From: Afifella pfennigii DSM 17143
Lineage (GTDB): Bacteria > Pseudomonadota > Alphaproteobacteria > Rhizobiales > Afifellaceae
Assembly: GCF_000688515.1 (NCBI RefSeq)
Contig: NZ_JHZK01000013.1
Location: forward strand, 24,929 to 88,928
Direction of reading: 5' to 3'
Length of the DNA: 64,000 bases
Shown: positions 37,263-45,724 of the stretch, piece after piece
Position numbering within the stretch: position 1 is the stretch's first letter
Layout: each line of letters begins with the position of its first letter
Notes under the pieces: generated by a model
Databases searched by the model: none
Seen by the model: the letters and a program-made list of their open reading frames with translations, nothing else
Told to the model about the DNA's origin: nothing
Translations under genes and position numbers: made by a program

Positions 37263-37306
37263 CCATCGCTTCATCCGCGATGGGGGAGCGTTTCTTAACG
37301 CTCTCC
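37263..37306 (+). other. Two abutting hairpins between exporter and psd
   Basis: Stem 1 pairs 37263-37269 with 37277-37283 (7 bp, loop TTCATCC). Stem 2 pairs 37283-37292 with 37297-37306 (10 bp with one G-U pair, loop TCTT). Only base 37283 is shared. No U-run follows, so a strong intrinsic terminator is not supported. A weak terminator, mRNA processing site or leader structure of psd is possible. Confidence 0.45.
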
Positions 37307-37400
37307 TAATCGCCGCTTCACCGCACCGCATGGAAATCCGGCGCCACGCTCGGTAGCCTGCGGTGGCTTCTTTCAACGCTCAAACGGCGGAACAGCTTTC

Positions 37401-38111
37401 ATGGATATCTGGCGATCAATCAGGAACGCGATTCCGGCGGTACATCCGGCCGGCTATCCGTTCATCGGTGGCACCCTCGTCGTGGGAATCGTCGCGGGGC
37501 TGCTTTGGGGGGTGCTGTTTTGGTTGCTGTTGGGTCTGGCGATCTGGATGGTGATCTTCTTCCGCGATCCGGAGCGGATCGCGCCGGACGGCGATGATCT
37601 GGTGCTGGCACCGGCGGATGGCACGGTTCAGCCTCTCGTAGAGGCGGTGCCGCCGGCCGAGCTGGAGTTGGGCACCGCGCCCTTGAAGCGCGTCTCCATC
37701 TTTCTTACGATTTTCGACGTTCACGTGAATCGATCCCCGGTAACGGGCCGCGTCGCGCGCATCGCCTACAAGCCGGGTAAGTTCGTCAATGCCGATCTCG
37801 ACAAAGCCAGCGAAGAAAACGAGCGCAACGGTCTGGTGCTCGACACGCCATCGCAACAGGTGGGCGTCGTGCAGATCGCCGGGCTCGTCGCGCGCCGCAT
37901 CGTCTGCACCACCTCAGAGGGCGCTGAGCTCAGGGCGGGTGAGCGATTCGGCATAATTCGTTTCGGCTCGCGGCTGGACGTGTATCTTCCGGCCGGCGCG
38001 GAAGTTGCGGTGAAACCGGGTCAGCGGGCGGTCGCCGGGGAGACGATCCTGGCGCGCCTCAATCCGGCCGCGGCAAGAAACCCGGTGGCTCCGCTCGCGC
38101 CTGGCGGATGA
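37401..38111 (+). CDS. psd: Phosphatidylserine decarboxylase, short type
   Basis: This inner-membrane enzyme makes phosphatidylethanolamine from phosphatidylserine. The 236-residue protein is of the short, archaeal-like PSD-related type common in rhizobia: two N-terminal helices (GGTLVVGIVAGLLWGVLFWL), PADGTVQPL, FLTIFDVHVNRSP, and the processing-site region RFGSRLDVYLP, where Ser becomes the pyruvoyl group. Its stop overlaps the pssA start by 4 bp, so the two steps of PE synthesis are made together. Confidence 0.93.
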   Translation: MDIWRSIRNAIPAVHPAGYPFIGGTLVVGIVAGLLWGVLFWLLLGLAIWMVIFFRDPERIAPDGDDLVLAPADGTVQPLVEAVPPAELELGTAPLKRVSIFLTIFDVHVNRSPVTGRVARIAYKPGKFVNADLDKASEENERNGLVLDTPSQQVGVVQIAGLVARRIVCTTSEGAELRAGERFGIIRFGSRLDVYLPAGAEVAVKPGQRAVAGETILARLNPAAARNPVAPLAPGG

Positions 38112-38941
38112 GGCTTTTCCAATCCGTCGATCCCGCGCGGCGGCGACGCCGGCGGGGCCGGCGGTTGCGGAGGGCGCGGCAGGTTCCCCTGCGCGTCATG
38201 CTGCCCAATCTGGTGACGTTGCTGGCGCTCTGCGCCGGGCTGACGGCCATCCGCATGGGCGTGGAAGGCCGTTTCGAGCTGGCTGTGGGGGCGATTGTCT
38301 TCGCGGCCATTCTCGACGGTATCGACGGGCGCGTCGCCCGGCTCCTGAAATCCCAGTCCGATTTCGGCTCGCAGCTCGATTCGCTCGCCGATTTCGTTAA
38401 TTTCGGCGTCGCGCCGGCCATCGTTCTGTATTTCTGGCGTCTTGACCAGCTCGGCTCGCTCGGCTGGATCGTGGCGCTCGTCTTCGCCATTTGCGGCGCG
38501 CTGCGCCTTGCCCGCTTCAACGCGGCGCTTTCCGGCGAGCCGCCTCCCGCCTGGCAGGGGGATTTCTTCGTCGGCATTCCCGCCCCCGCGGGGGCGCTGA
38601 CCGTGCTTCTGCCCTTGTCGCTCTACCAGGTCGGCGTACCGGTGCCGCCGCAGGCGGCGATCCTGGTGGCGGTATACACCCTCGCCATCGGCCTTCTCAT
38701 GGTGAGCCGGCTGCCGACGCTGTCGGGCAAGCGCATCGGTTCGGCGATCCCCCGCGAGGCGGTGTTCCCGGTCCTGCTTTTCAGCGTCTTCGCGGTGGCG
38801 CTCCTGGTCAGTTACACCTTCTGGGTGCTCAGCATCGGCGCGCTTCTTTATCTCGCCCATCTGCCCTTCGCCGTGCGCCGCCACGAGGCGCGGCGCGAGG
38901 CGCATGCCGATGCCGAGCGGGCCGAGAATTCGGCGAGCTGA
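38108..38941 (+). CDS. pssA: CDP-diacylglycerol-serine O-phosphatidyltransferase
   Basis: This polytopic enzyme forms phosphatidylserine from CDP-diacylglycerol and serine. The 277-residue protein carries the CDP-alcohol phosphotransferase motif DGIDGRVARLLKS followed by GSQLDSLADFVNFG, which supplies the metal-binding aspartates. About eight hydrophobic helices follow, and the N-terminus is Arg-rich (RRRRRGRRLRRARQ). It overlaps psd by 4 bp and is convergent with an RND permease gene 8 bp away. Confidence 0.93.
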   Translation: MRLFQSVDPARRRRRRGRRLRRARQVPLRVMLPNLVTLLALCAGLTAIRMGVEGRFELAVGAIVFAAILDGIDGRVARLLKSQSDFGSQLDSLADFVNFGVAPAIVLYFWRLDQLGSLGWIVALVFAICGALRLARFNAALSGEPPPAWQGDFFVGIPAPAGALTVLLPLSLYQVGVPVPPQAAILVAVYTLAIGLLMVSRLPTLSGKRIGSAIPREAVFPVLLFSVFAVALLVSYTFWVLSIGALLYLAHLPFAVRRHEARREAHADAERAENSAS

Positions 38942-38949
38942 ACGGCAGG

Positions 38950-41900
38950 CTATTCCGCCGCGTCGGGCAGCGGCACCGGGCCGGGCCGGCGGTCTTCGCG
39001 CTTCTCGTCGCCTCGCCCCGGCTCCGCCGGGCGCGGTAGCGGCAGCTCCGGTTGGGCGCTTGCCTGGGTGGCCTGCGCGGCCGGTGGCTCGGCCGAAGCG
39101 CGCTTTGGCGTGAATAGCGCCTTCAGGTTTTCCGGCAGGGAAAGAAGCACCGGCACCAGCACCAGCGTCAGAAGGGTGGAGAAGGCGAGGCCGGAGATGA
39201 CCGCCGTCGATAGCTGCACCCACCACACGGCGGTGATGGAGCCGATGCTGACCACGCGGTTGAAGAAATCGAAGCTGATTTGCGTCGCCATCGGGACAAG
39301 GCCGGCGATCGTCGTCGTCGTGGTCAGAAGAATGGGGCGCAGGCGCTGCGCCGCCGTCTTCAGCAGCGCTTCCTGGGCCGCAAGGCCGTCCCGGCGCATC
39401 CGGTTATAGGTGTCGATGAGGACGATGGCGTTGTTCACCACGATGCCGGCGAGCGCCACGATGCCCGTCCCCGTCATGATGACGGAGAATTTCTGCCCGG
39501 TGACGACCATGCCCACCAGAGCCCCGGCAGCCGCCAGGACGATCGTCAAAAGCGTGACGAAGGTCTGCCAGAAGGAGTTGAACTGGGTGATGAGGATGAT
39601 CGCCATGATGAACAGCGAGGCGGCGAAGGCCTTGCCCAGAAAGGCTTCCGCCTCCGCCTGATCCTCATCGGCGCCGCGGAAGCGGAAGCGCACATCCGCG
39701 GGCCAGGACTGACCGTCGAGCCAGGCCTGGACCTCGCCGACCTTCTCGTCGACGGTCGCCCCGTCGCTCTTGTCGACGCCCGCCTTCACGCTCATGGCGT
39801 AAAGCCCGTCCTTGCGGGTGATGGAGGAGACTTTCGGCTTCGCCTCGCGGGTGACGAAATTGGCGATCGGCACCTGGCCGTTCGAGGTCTGCAGGCGCAA
39901 TTCGTCGAGCCGTTCCAGCGAGCGCTGATCGGCCGGCAGGCGCGCGCGGATGTCGAGCTCGTCGTCGGCGTCGTCCGGCCGATAGGTGCCGATGAGGACG
40001 CCGTTGGTGACGAGTTGGATCATGGAGCCGACCGACGAGATGGCGGCGTTGAAGCGCCCGGCTTCCTCCCGGTCGATGGAAAGCTCCCATTCGATGCCGG
40101 GAAGCGGCGTGTCGTCCTCGATGTCGATGAGGTCGGGAATGCCCTCAAAGCCTTCGCGCACCTGCCGGGTGAGGGCGAGAAGCTCCTCGTAGCGCGGCGC
40201 GGTGATCTCAAGGTTGATGTCCTTTCCGGTCGGCGGGCCGCCCTCGATGCGGCGCGGCTCCACCTTGATGCCGGCAAGGTCGGCGGTGCGCTGGCGCAGC
40301 TCCGCCTCGATCTCGCGCCACGGCCGGCGCTCGGCGAAGTCGATGAGCTCGATATTGATCTCGCCGATGAGGTCTGCGGGCTTGTCCTGGGCACCGCCGA
40401 GCACCTGGTCCGTCGCTCCTCCGCCATTGGGATAGGCGTTGGTGACGACGTTCTCGATGCCGGGAAGCTGCAACAGCTCCGCCTCCACCTGGGAGACGAG
40501 AGCGAGCGCCTCGCGCGCCGACAGGTTGCCCCGGCCTGAGACGAGCACGGTCGCAACGTCAGGCTCCTCGTCGACGAAGAATTCCACGCCGGCGCTGCGC
40601 TCCGAAAAGCCGATGAAGATGGAAGCGATGACCATCCCCATCACGGCGATGACCGCGACATTGCCGGTGAGCGAGCCGGTGAGCCCGCCGAGGAAGCGCA
40701 CATAGGCGCCGGTGAAGCCGGGCACCTTCTCCGGCTCAAAATGCGCATCGGCGGCCAGATGCTGGGCGGCGTTGGTGTGGCTGTGCTGGCGCCGGTAGCG
40801 CACCATGCTGCGCGCGAGGGCGCGCGCCACGACGAAGACGATGCCGGCGAGCACAAGGCCGAAGGCGAGCGCCGCGGCGGTGGCGCCCCATGGCGGCAGC
40901 GGCCGCAGGAAGCCGGCGAGCGGCGCGGCGAGCGAGGTGGTGGTGAAGGCGGCGACGAAGAGCGCCGCCGCGCCCGCCGTGAGTGTCGCGGCGCGCGCGG
41001 AGGCCCAATGCGCGATCGCCGCCGTCAGCCCGCCGAGCACCGGCAGGAAGACCATCGCCGTCAGGAAGGAGCCGGTCAGAACGATGATGACGGTGATCGG
41101 CAGATAGCCCATGAACTCGCCGGTGACGCCCGGCCACAAGAGCATCGGCAGAAAGGCGGCGAGCGTGGTGGCGGTGGAGGAGGCGATGGGCCAGAACATC
41201 AGCCGCGCGGCCCGGATATAGGCCTCGTGCCTTTCCATGCCCTCCTCGATCTTCCGGTCGGCGTATTCCACGATGATGATGGCGCCGTCGACGACCATGC
41301 CGACGGTCAGCACCAGGCCGAACATGACCATCATGTTGACGGTCATGCCCATCACGCTCATCAGCAGGAAGCCGATCATGAAGGAGGTGGGGATGGCGAG
41401 GCCCACGAGCAGCGCCGAGCGCAGGCCGAGCGTCGCCAGAACGACGATCATGACGAGCAGGATGGCCGTCAGGATGGCCGACTCCAGCGAGCCGAGAACT
41501 TCGTGGATGAAACTCGACTGGTCGAGCAGGTAGTGCAGCTCCACATTCGGCGGCCAGTCGCGCGTCGCCGCGGCGACGACATCGCGCACCGCCTGATTGT
41601 TCTCGATGATGTTGGTGCCGAGCCGCTTGACGACATCGAGGGCGATCGCCGGCTGGCCGTTGACGCGCGTGTAATTGGTCGCGTCCTTGAAGGTGCGGTG
41701 GATCTCCGCGACGTCGCCGAGGGTGACGACGCCCTCGTCGTTCTGCTTGATCGGCAGGGAGTAGACGTCCTTCGCCGTCTCCAAAAGGCCCGGCACTTTG
41801 ACGTTGAAGCGGCCGCTGCCGTTGTCGAGGAAGCCGGCCGGGATGAGCTGGTTGTTGGCGCTAAGGGCGTTGAAAAGCTCGTCCTGGGTGATGGCGTAGG

Positions 41901-42480
41901 ATTCCAGCCGCGACATGTCGATGACGACTTCCAGGACCTCCTCCCGGTTGCCGCGCAGTTTGGCTTCCAGAACGCTCGGCACCGCTTCTATTTCGTCCTG
42001 CAGCGACTGGGCGAGCCGGTGCAGCGTGCGCTCCGGCGCCGTGCCGGCGATTGCCACGGTGATCGTCGGCACCAGGGCGAAATTGGTCTCGATGATGAGC
42101 GGCTCGTCGGCGTCGGCCGGCAGCTCCGCCTGCGCCTGGTCGACCTTGTCGCGGATGTCATTGAGCGCTTCGTCCTTGTCGAAATCGACATTGAACTCCA
42201 CGATCACCCCGGCATGGCCTTCGGAGGCGATGGCGGTGATCTCTTTCAGCCCGTCGAGACCGCGCAGATGCTTCTCCAGCGGGCGCACCAGGAGCCGTTC
42301 GGCGTCCTCCGGCGAGACGCCCTGCTGGGCGACGGAGATGTAGAAGATCGGGATGTCGATGTCGGGATTGGCTTCCTTCGGCACCGAGCGATAGGCGATG
42401 ATGCCCGCCACCAGGGCGACGAGCATCACCGTCAGCACCGAGCGCGGGTGCCGCAGAATGGATTCAAGGGCGTGGATCAC
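38950..42480 (-). CDS. RND efflux permease with extra hydrophobic segments
   Basis: This inner-membrane RND (AcrB/MexB-like) proton antiporter has 1176 residues against a usual 1020-1060. Early motifs are RHPRSVLTVMLVALVAG and PNDIDIP-type PEANPDIDIPIFYISV; the TM4 proton relay region reads VLTVGMVVDGAIIIVEYADR with one acidic residue at the usual Asp pair. After TM6 (about 461-490) come two further hydrophobic stretches, about 499-523 and 531-556, before TM7 near 607. The C-terminus is a long Pro/Arg tail. It overlaps the adaptor by 4 bp and no outer-membrane channel gene is present. Confidence 0.92.
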   Translation of the reverse strand: MIHALESILRHPRSVLTVMLVALVAGIIAYRSVPKEANPDIDIPIFYISVAQQGVSPEDAERLLVRPLEKHLRGLDGLKEITAIASEGHAGVIVEFNVDFDKDEALNDIRDKVDQAQAELPADADEPLIIETNFALVPTITVAIAGTAPERTLHRLAQSLQDEIEAVPSVLEAKLRGNREEVLEVVIDMSRLESYAITQDELFNALSANNQLIPAGFLDNGSGRFNVKVPGLLETAKDVYSLPIKQNDEGVVTLGDVAEIHRTFKDATNYTRVNGQPAIALDVVKRLGTNIIENNQAVRDVVAAATRDWPPNVELHYLLDQSSFIHEVLGSLESAILTAILLVMIVVLATLGLRSALLVGLAIPTSFMIGFLLMSVMGMTVNMMVMFGLVLTVGMVVDGAIIIVEYADRKIEEGMERHEAYIRAARLMFWPIASSTATTLAAFLPMLLWPGVTGEFMGYLPITVIIVLTGSFLTAMVFLPVLGGLTAAIAHWASARAATLTAGAAALFVAAFTTTSLAAPLAGFLRPLPPWGATAAALAFGLVLAGIVFVVARALARSMVRYRRQHSHTNAAQHLAADAHFEPEKVPGFTGAYVRFLGGLTGSLTGNVAVIAVMGMVIASIFIGFSERSAGVEFFVDEEPDVATVLVSGRGNLSAREALALVSQVEAELLQLPGIENVVTNAYPNGGGATDQVLGGAQDKPADLIGEINIELIDFAERRPWREIEAELRQRTADLAGIKVEPRRIEGGPPTGKDINLEITAPRYEELLALTRQVREGFEGIPDLIDIEDDTPLPGIEWELSIDREEAGRFNAAISSVGSMIQLVTNGVLIGTYRPDDADDELDIRARLPADQRSLERLDELRLQTSNGQVPIANFVTREAKPKVSSITRKDGLYAMSVKAGVDKSDGATVDEKVGEVQAWLDGQSWPADVRFRFRGADEDQAEAEAFLGKAFAASLFIMAIILITQFNSFWQTFVTLLTIVLAAAGALVGMVVTGQKFSVIMTGTGIVALAGIVVNNAIVLIDTYNRMRRDGLAAQEALLKTAAQRLRPILLTTTTTIAGLVPMATQISFDFFNRVVSIGSITAVWWVQLSTAVISGLAFSTLLTLVLVPVLLSLPENLKALFTPKRASAEPPAAQATQASAQPELPLPRPAEPGRGDEKREDRRPGPVPLPDAAE

Positions 42481-43598
42481 GGCCTTGCCTCGGCGGTCTT
42501 TTGCGGGTTGAGCGGCGCGCCCTTTGCCGGCACCGTCTCCACCTTCTGGCCGTCGGCGACGAATTCCTGGCCGACGGTGATGATGTCGGCCTCCTCCGGC
42601 AGGCCGGCGACCCAGACGCCGTTCGGCGCATCGCCGACGATCTCCACGGCACGGAAGCGCACGATGCCGTCCTCCACGAGACGCACGCCGACCTCGCCTT
42701 CGTCCGAGAGCGTCAGATAGGAGGAGGAAACGAGCTGCGCCTTGGTCTGCCTGAGCGGGATGGTGGCGACGGCGGTGAGGCCGTCGCGGATCACCTCGTC
42801 CGGATTGGGCAGCGCGATCTCGATGCGGAAGGTGCGCGTCTGCGGGTCGGCGGAGGGCGCGATGTAGCTGATGCGGCCCTTGGCCGTCTTGCCGGTGACC
42901 AGTTCAACGCTCGCCTCCTGGCCCTTGCTGAGGGTGCCGATCTCCTGCTCCGACACCTGGCCGATCATCTTCATCGGATCGGCGTCGATGATCGTGGCGC
43001 AGGTGCCGCCGAGGGCCACGACATCGCCGATATTGGCGATCGGATCCTGGATGGTGCCGGCGATCGGGGCACGCACCTCGGTGCGCTCCAGCTCCAGCTC
43101 CGCTTCCGCGACGGCCGCTTGCGCGGCGTTGACGGCAGCACGCATCGCCGGAAGCTGGTTCTTGGCGGTATATCCCTTGCTGGCGAGTGCCTCCTGTGCC
43201 TCAAGGTCGACCCGGGCACGCTCCAGCTGCGCCCTTGCCTGGGCGAGCTGCGCCTCGCGGGCGCCGCGCTCAATGACGCAAAGTAGGTCGCCCGGCCGGA
43301 CCGTCTCGCCTTTCGCCACGGGCCGCTTCTCCACGATGCCGCCGGTCTGCGCCTTGACCTCGACGAGGTTCTCAGCCGCCGTGCGGCCGCGGATCTGCAG
43401 GCTGGCGGTGCGCGGCACGGCGCGATGCGTCTCCACCTGCACCTTGACGGGCCGGGCGGCATTCTCCGCTTCGATTTCCGCGATCGGCGTCGGCGGGCTC
43501 TTCGGCTGGCCGCCCACGATGACCGTGCCGGTGAGCATGTAATAGGAGACGCCGACCGCCACGGCGGCCGATAGGATGTAGGAAAAGCGGATCCGCAT
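42477..43598 (-). CDS. RND efflux periplasmic adaptor (membrane fusion protein)
   Basis: This 373-residue adaptor links an RND permease to an outer-membrane channel. An N-terminal anchor or signal (FSYILSAAVAVGVSYYMLTG) is followed by the split biotinyl-lipoyl domain (VEVKAQTGGIVEKRPVAKGE ... EVRAPIAGTIQDPIANIGDV). A helical hairpin (AREAQLAQARAQLERARVDL) and beta-barrel parts with IGQVSEQEIGTLSKGQ complete it. It lies 3 bp after padR and overlaps the permease gene by 4 bp, so the three genes form one operon. Confidence 0.92.
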   Translation of the reverse strand: MRIRFSYILSAAVAVGVSYYMLTGTVIVGGQPKSPPTPIAEIEAENAARPVKVQVETHRAVPRTASLQIRGRTAAENLVEVKAQTGGIVEKRPVAKGETVRPGDLLCVIERGAREAQLAQARAQLERARVDLEAQEALASKGYTAKNQLPAMRAAVNAAQAAVAEAELELERTEVRAPIAGTIQDPIANIGDVVALGGTCATIIDADPMKMIGQVSEQEIGTLSKGQEASVELVTGKTAKGRISYIAPSADPQTRTFRIEIALPNPDEVIRDGLTAVATIPLRQTKAQLVSSSYLTLSDEGEVGVRLVEDGIVRFRAVEIVGDAPNGVWVAGLPEEADIITVGQEFVADGQKVETVPAKGAPLNPQKTAEARP

Positions 43599-43601
43599 GG
43601 C

Positions 43602-44150
43602 CTACTCCGCAGCCGCCGGCAGGGCTTCGTGCTCGCCGGCAAGGCTTTCCAACTGCGCACGATGGGCGCGCAGATAGTCGAGCGAATTGCGCATGCAAGT
43701 CAGGCCGTAATGGATCGCCCATCGTGCGCCCGGGCTCATCTCCTGCATCGAAAGCTGGGTCAGCTTGTCGATCTCGGCCGAAAGCTGCGCTAGCCGCTTT
43801 TCGATGGCGCCGCGCACCACCTCTTTCGGCAGCATCGGCGCATACATGCAGATGAGCAGGAACTCCGAGCGGTAGACGTCAGGGCCCGGCGCCTCGAAAA
43901 GGCTCTCCAGCAAGCGGGCGCGCCCGGCCTCGGTGATGGCGTAGACCTTGCGGGCCGGCTTGCCGGGATGGCTTTCCTCGCGGCAGGTCACCAGGCCATC
44001 GCGCTCCAGTCGGGCAAGCGCCGGATAGATGGAGCCGAAGCTGGCATCGACGAAATAGGAATACTTGCCCTCCGTCGACATCTTCTTGATCTCGTAGCCC
44101 GTCGCCTCCTCCTGGAACAGAATGGCAAGGCACAGGGTGGTGACGTTCAT
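43602..44150 (-). CDS. PadR-family transcriptional regulator of the RND operon
   Basis: This 182-residue regulator has the PadR winged helix at its N-terminus (ATGYEIKK, FGSIYPALARLERDGLV and KPARKVYAITEAG) and a C-terminal helical dimer domain typical of the Vir-like PadR-s2 group. PadR proteins usually repress adjacent transport or detoxification genes until bound by a phenolic or drug. It heads the minus-strand run padR-adaptor-permease with a 3-bp gap, so it likely controls its own operon. The reading frame is open to 44633, but MNVTTLCLAILFQEEATGYEI at 44150 matches the family start. Confidence 0.88.
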   Translation of the reverse strand: MNVTTLCLAILFQEEATGYEIKKMSTEGKYSYFVDASFGSIYPALARLERDGLVTCREESHPGKPARKVYAITEAGRARLLESLFEAPGPDVYRSEFLLICMYAPMLPKEVVRGAIEKRLAQLSAEIDKLTQLSMQEMSPGARWAIHYGLTCMRNSLDYLRAHRAQLESLAGEHEALPAAAE

Positions 44151-44193
44151 GCGGCGCCCCTCGGCGTTTCTAAGAGCCGGCATCTGCTTAAGC

Positions 44194-44243
44194 GATACAT
44201 GCCGCCTATGCTCGGATGATATATGCCGGGCCGCTATATATAG
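44194..44243. promoter_or_regulatory. Probable padR operator/promoter region
   Basis: GATACATGCCG (44194-44204) and GATATATGCCG (44218-44228) are near-identical direct repeats 24 bases apart, followed by the 10-bp perfect palindrome CTATATATAG (44234-44243). It lies 44-93 bp upstream of padR, in a locally AT-rich stretch, as expected for an autorepressed promoter. No binding has been shown. Confidence 0.45.
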
Positions 44244-44328
44244 GTTCGATAGAGTGAGGCAAGTGTGCGCTGCAAGAAAGATGACGAGTGGCGCATGCCG
44301 TTCGCCGGCCGCACCGATCCTTTCAGGC

Positions 44329-44427
44329 AAAGAGAAAGCCGCCGGCAGGTGCCGGCGGCCAGAAGTCACGAGCAGGAGAAATGGTGGTGAGAAACGCCCG
44401 TTGCTTGCGTAGGAGCTCCGATTCTCG
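44329..44427 (-). ncRNA. Candidate small RNA upstream of padR (suhB/MmgR-like layout)
   Basis: On the minus strand a promoter (see 44433-44461) should start transcription near 44426. About 98 bases later, a 9-bp perfect GC stem (44338-44346 with 44351-44359, loop of four) is followed by a T-rich run (44329-44337), an intrinsic terminator. The 5' end can pair with bases around 44389-44393. Between the stems, bases 44360-44388 are unpaired and pyrimidine-rich, including TTTCTCCT, an anti-Shine-Dalgarno-like element. This order recalls the alphaproteobacterial suhB/MmgR sRNA family, but I cannot confirm family membership. An alternative is a leader: a 22-codon frame with three consecutive His codons ends just before the terminator. 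Confidence 0.45.
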
Positions 44428-44432
44428 TCTCC

Positions 44433-44461
44433 ATTATGCGTGCAAGCTGCGACGGACACAA
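44433..44461 (-). promoter_or_regulatory. Candidate sigma-70 promoter of the small RNA
   Basis: On the minus strand, TTGTGT (44456-44461) and CATAAT (44433-44438) are separated by 17 bases, matching -35 and -10 elements (3 of 6 and 5 of 6 consensus bases). It points at the sRNA candidate and not directly at padR, whose start is almost 300 bp further on. Confidence 0.45.
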
Positions 44462-44683
44462 CCAATGATTGCAAAGACATTGAAGCCCTCGTCAATTCCG
44501 GCGCCGGGATTTGAACAAAATCGATTTCAATGTCGTTCCGCCCGGCCGACGCGTTCCATGGCTGCCTTGACCGGCCGTATCCGGTAAACTCGGTTGCGAT
44601 GGTGAGCGAGATGGGCTCCCCTTGGCCCTTCAACGCAATGACTTGGCCAATCGGGCCGGGTAAAAAAAACGGGAGGAGATCAG

Positions 44684-45724
44684 ATGCTGCGAACGCTTTT
44701 GCTCGGTATCGCCCTGGCGGCGGGCCTTGCTGGCGCCGCCTCGGCGCAGGAAGTCACCTTGAAGATCCACCAATTCCTGCCGGCGCAGGCGCCGATACCG
44801 GCCAATTTCATCAAGCCCTGGGCCGACAAGGTCAGTCAGGAATCGGACGGCCGCATCGCCTTTGAGCTCTATCCCTCGATGCAGCTCGGCGGCAAGCCGC
44901 CGGCGCTGATCGACCAGGCGCGCGATGGCGTCGTCGACATCGTCTGGACGCTGCCGGGCTACACGCCGGGACGCTTCGCCAAGACGGAGGCCTTCGAGCT
45001 GCCCTTTCTCACGGCGAGCGGTGAGGCGACCTCCAAGGCCTTCGCCGAATTCTACGACAAGCATCTTCAGGACGAATTTCAGGATTTCAAGATCATCGCG
45101 GTGCACGTGCACAGCCCCGGCCTCTTGCATGTCAAGGGCGATGGCGTGCGCAAGCTGGAGGATATGGAGGGCCTGAAGCTGCGCGGGCCGACCCGCATGG
45201 TGAACAAGCTCCTGGAGGCGCTGGGCTCGGTGCCGGTCGGCATGCCGGTGCCCGCCGTTCCCGAAGCGTTGTCGAAGGGCGTCATCGACGGCACCGTGAT
45301 CCCCTGGGAAGTGACCGCGCCGCTGAAGGTGGCAGAGCTCGTCGACACGCATACCGACTTCGCCGGGGACCGTGGTCTCTACACCGCGACTTTCGTTTTC
45401 GCCATGAACAAGGCGAAGTACGATTCCCTGCCGGACGATTTGAAGAAGGTGATCGACGACAATTCCGGGCTGGCGGCCTCCGCCTGGGCCGGCCGCGTCA
45501 TGGATGAGGGCGACATCCCCGGCAGAAAGGCCGCCGAGGACCAGAACAACGAGATCATTACGCTCGACGCCGAAGAGACGGCGCGCTGGAAGGAGAAGGC
45601 CGCCGCGGTGGAAGCCGCCTGGATCGCCGAAATGAAAGAAAAGGGCATCGACGGCGAAGCTCTGGTCTCCGATGCCAAGGCGCTTATCGCCAAACATGCC
45701 GGCGAGAGCGGCACGCAGAACTAG
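44684..45724 (+). CDS. TRAP transporter substrate-binding protein, DctP family (orphan)
   Basis: This 346-residue periplasmic binding protein has a signal peptide (LLLGIALAAGLAGAASAQ) and the DctP fold. It shows LPAQAPIPANFIKPWADKV, the specificity helix LKLRGPTRMVNKLLEALGSVPVGMP with the conserved Arg that salt-bridges organic acids, and PWEVTAPLKVAEL. No DctQ or DctM membrane subunit gene is nearby, so it either works with a distant permease or is an orphan sensor. A strong GGGAGGAG precedes the ATG. It stands alone between padR and a response regulator. Confidence 0.9.
   Translation: MLRTLLLGIALAAGLAGAASAQEVTLKIHQFLPAQAPIPANFIKPWADKVSQESDGRIAFELYPSMQLGGKPPALIDQARDGVVDIVWTLPGYTPGRFAKTEAFELPFLTASGEATSKAFAEFYDKHLQDEFQDFKIIAVHVHSPGLLHVKGDGVRKLEDMEGLKLRGPTRMVNKLLEALGSVPVGMPVPAVPEALSKGVIDGTVIPWEVTAPLKVAELVDTHTDFAGDRGLYTATFVFAMNKAKYDSLPDDLKKVIDDNSGLAASAWAGRVMDEGDIPGRKAAEDQNNEIITLDAEETARWKEKAAAVEAAWIAEMKEKGIDGEALVSDAKALIAKHAGESGTQN

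Larger units (their letters stand above)
44151..44683. other. 533-bp gap with padR control region and candidate sRNA
   Basis: There is no convincing protein-coding gene here. The left part (44194-44243) holds a repeat-rich, AT-rich segment that looks like the padR promoter and operator. The middle (44329-44461) holds a promoter, short transcript and terminator on the minus strand, a candidate sRNA. The right end carries the ribosome binding site GGGAGGAG for the TRAP-binding-protein gene. Several long frames that cross the gap are shadows. Confidence 0.6.

Noticed and set aside
40741..42720. 659-residue plus-strand frame over the RND operon
   Set aside because: Long Arg/His/Glu-rich shadow of the minus-strand permease and adaptor, which carry clear family motifs.
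44363..44431. 22-codon frame with three consecutive His codons as a his-type attenuator
   Set aside because: There is no Shine-Dalgarno sequence before its ATG, the ATG overlaps the predicted -10 box, and no histidine gene is downstream. Kept only as the alternative to the sRNA.
44151..44633. N-terminal extension of padR to 44633
   Set aside because: The 161 extra residues cross the candidate sRNA and have no PadR similarity. MNVTTLCLAIL at 44150 is the normal start.
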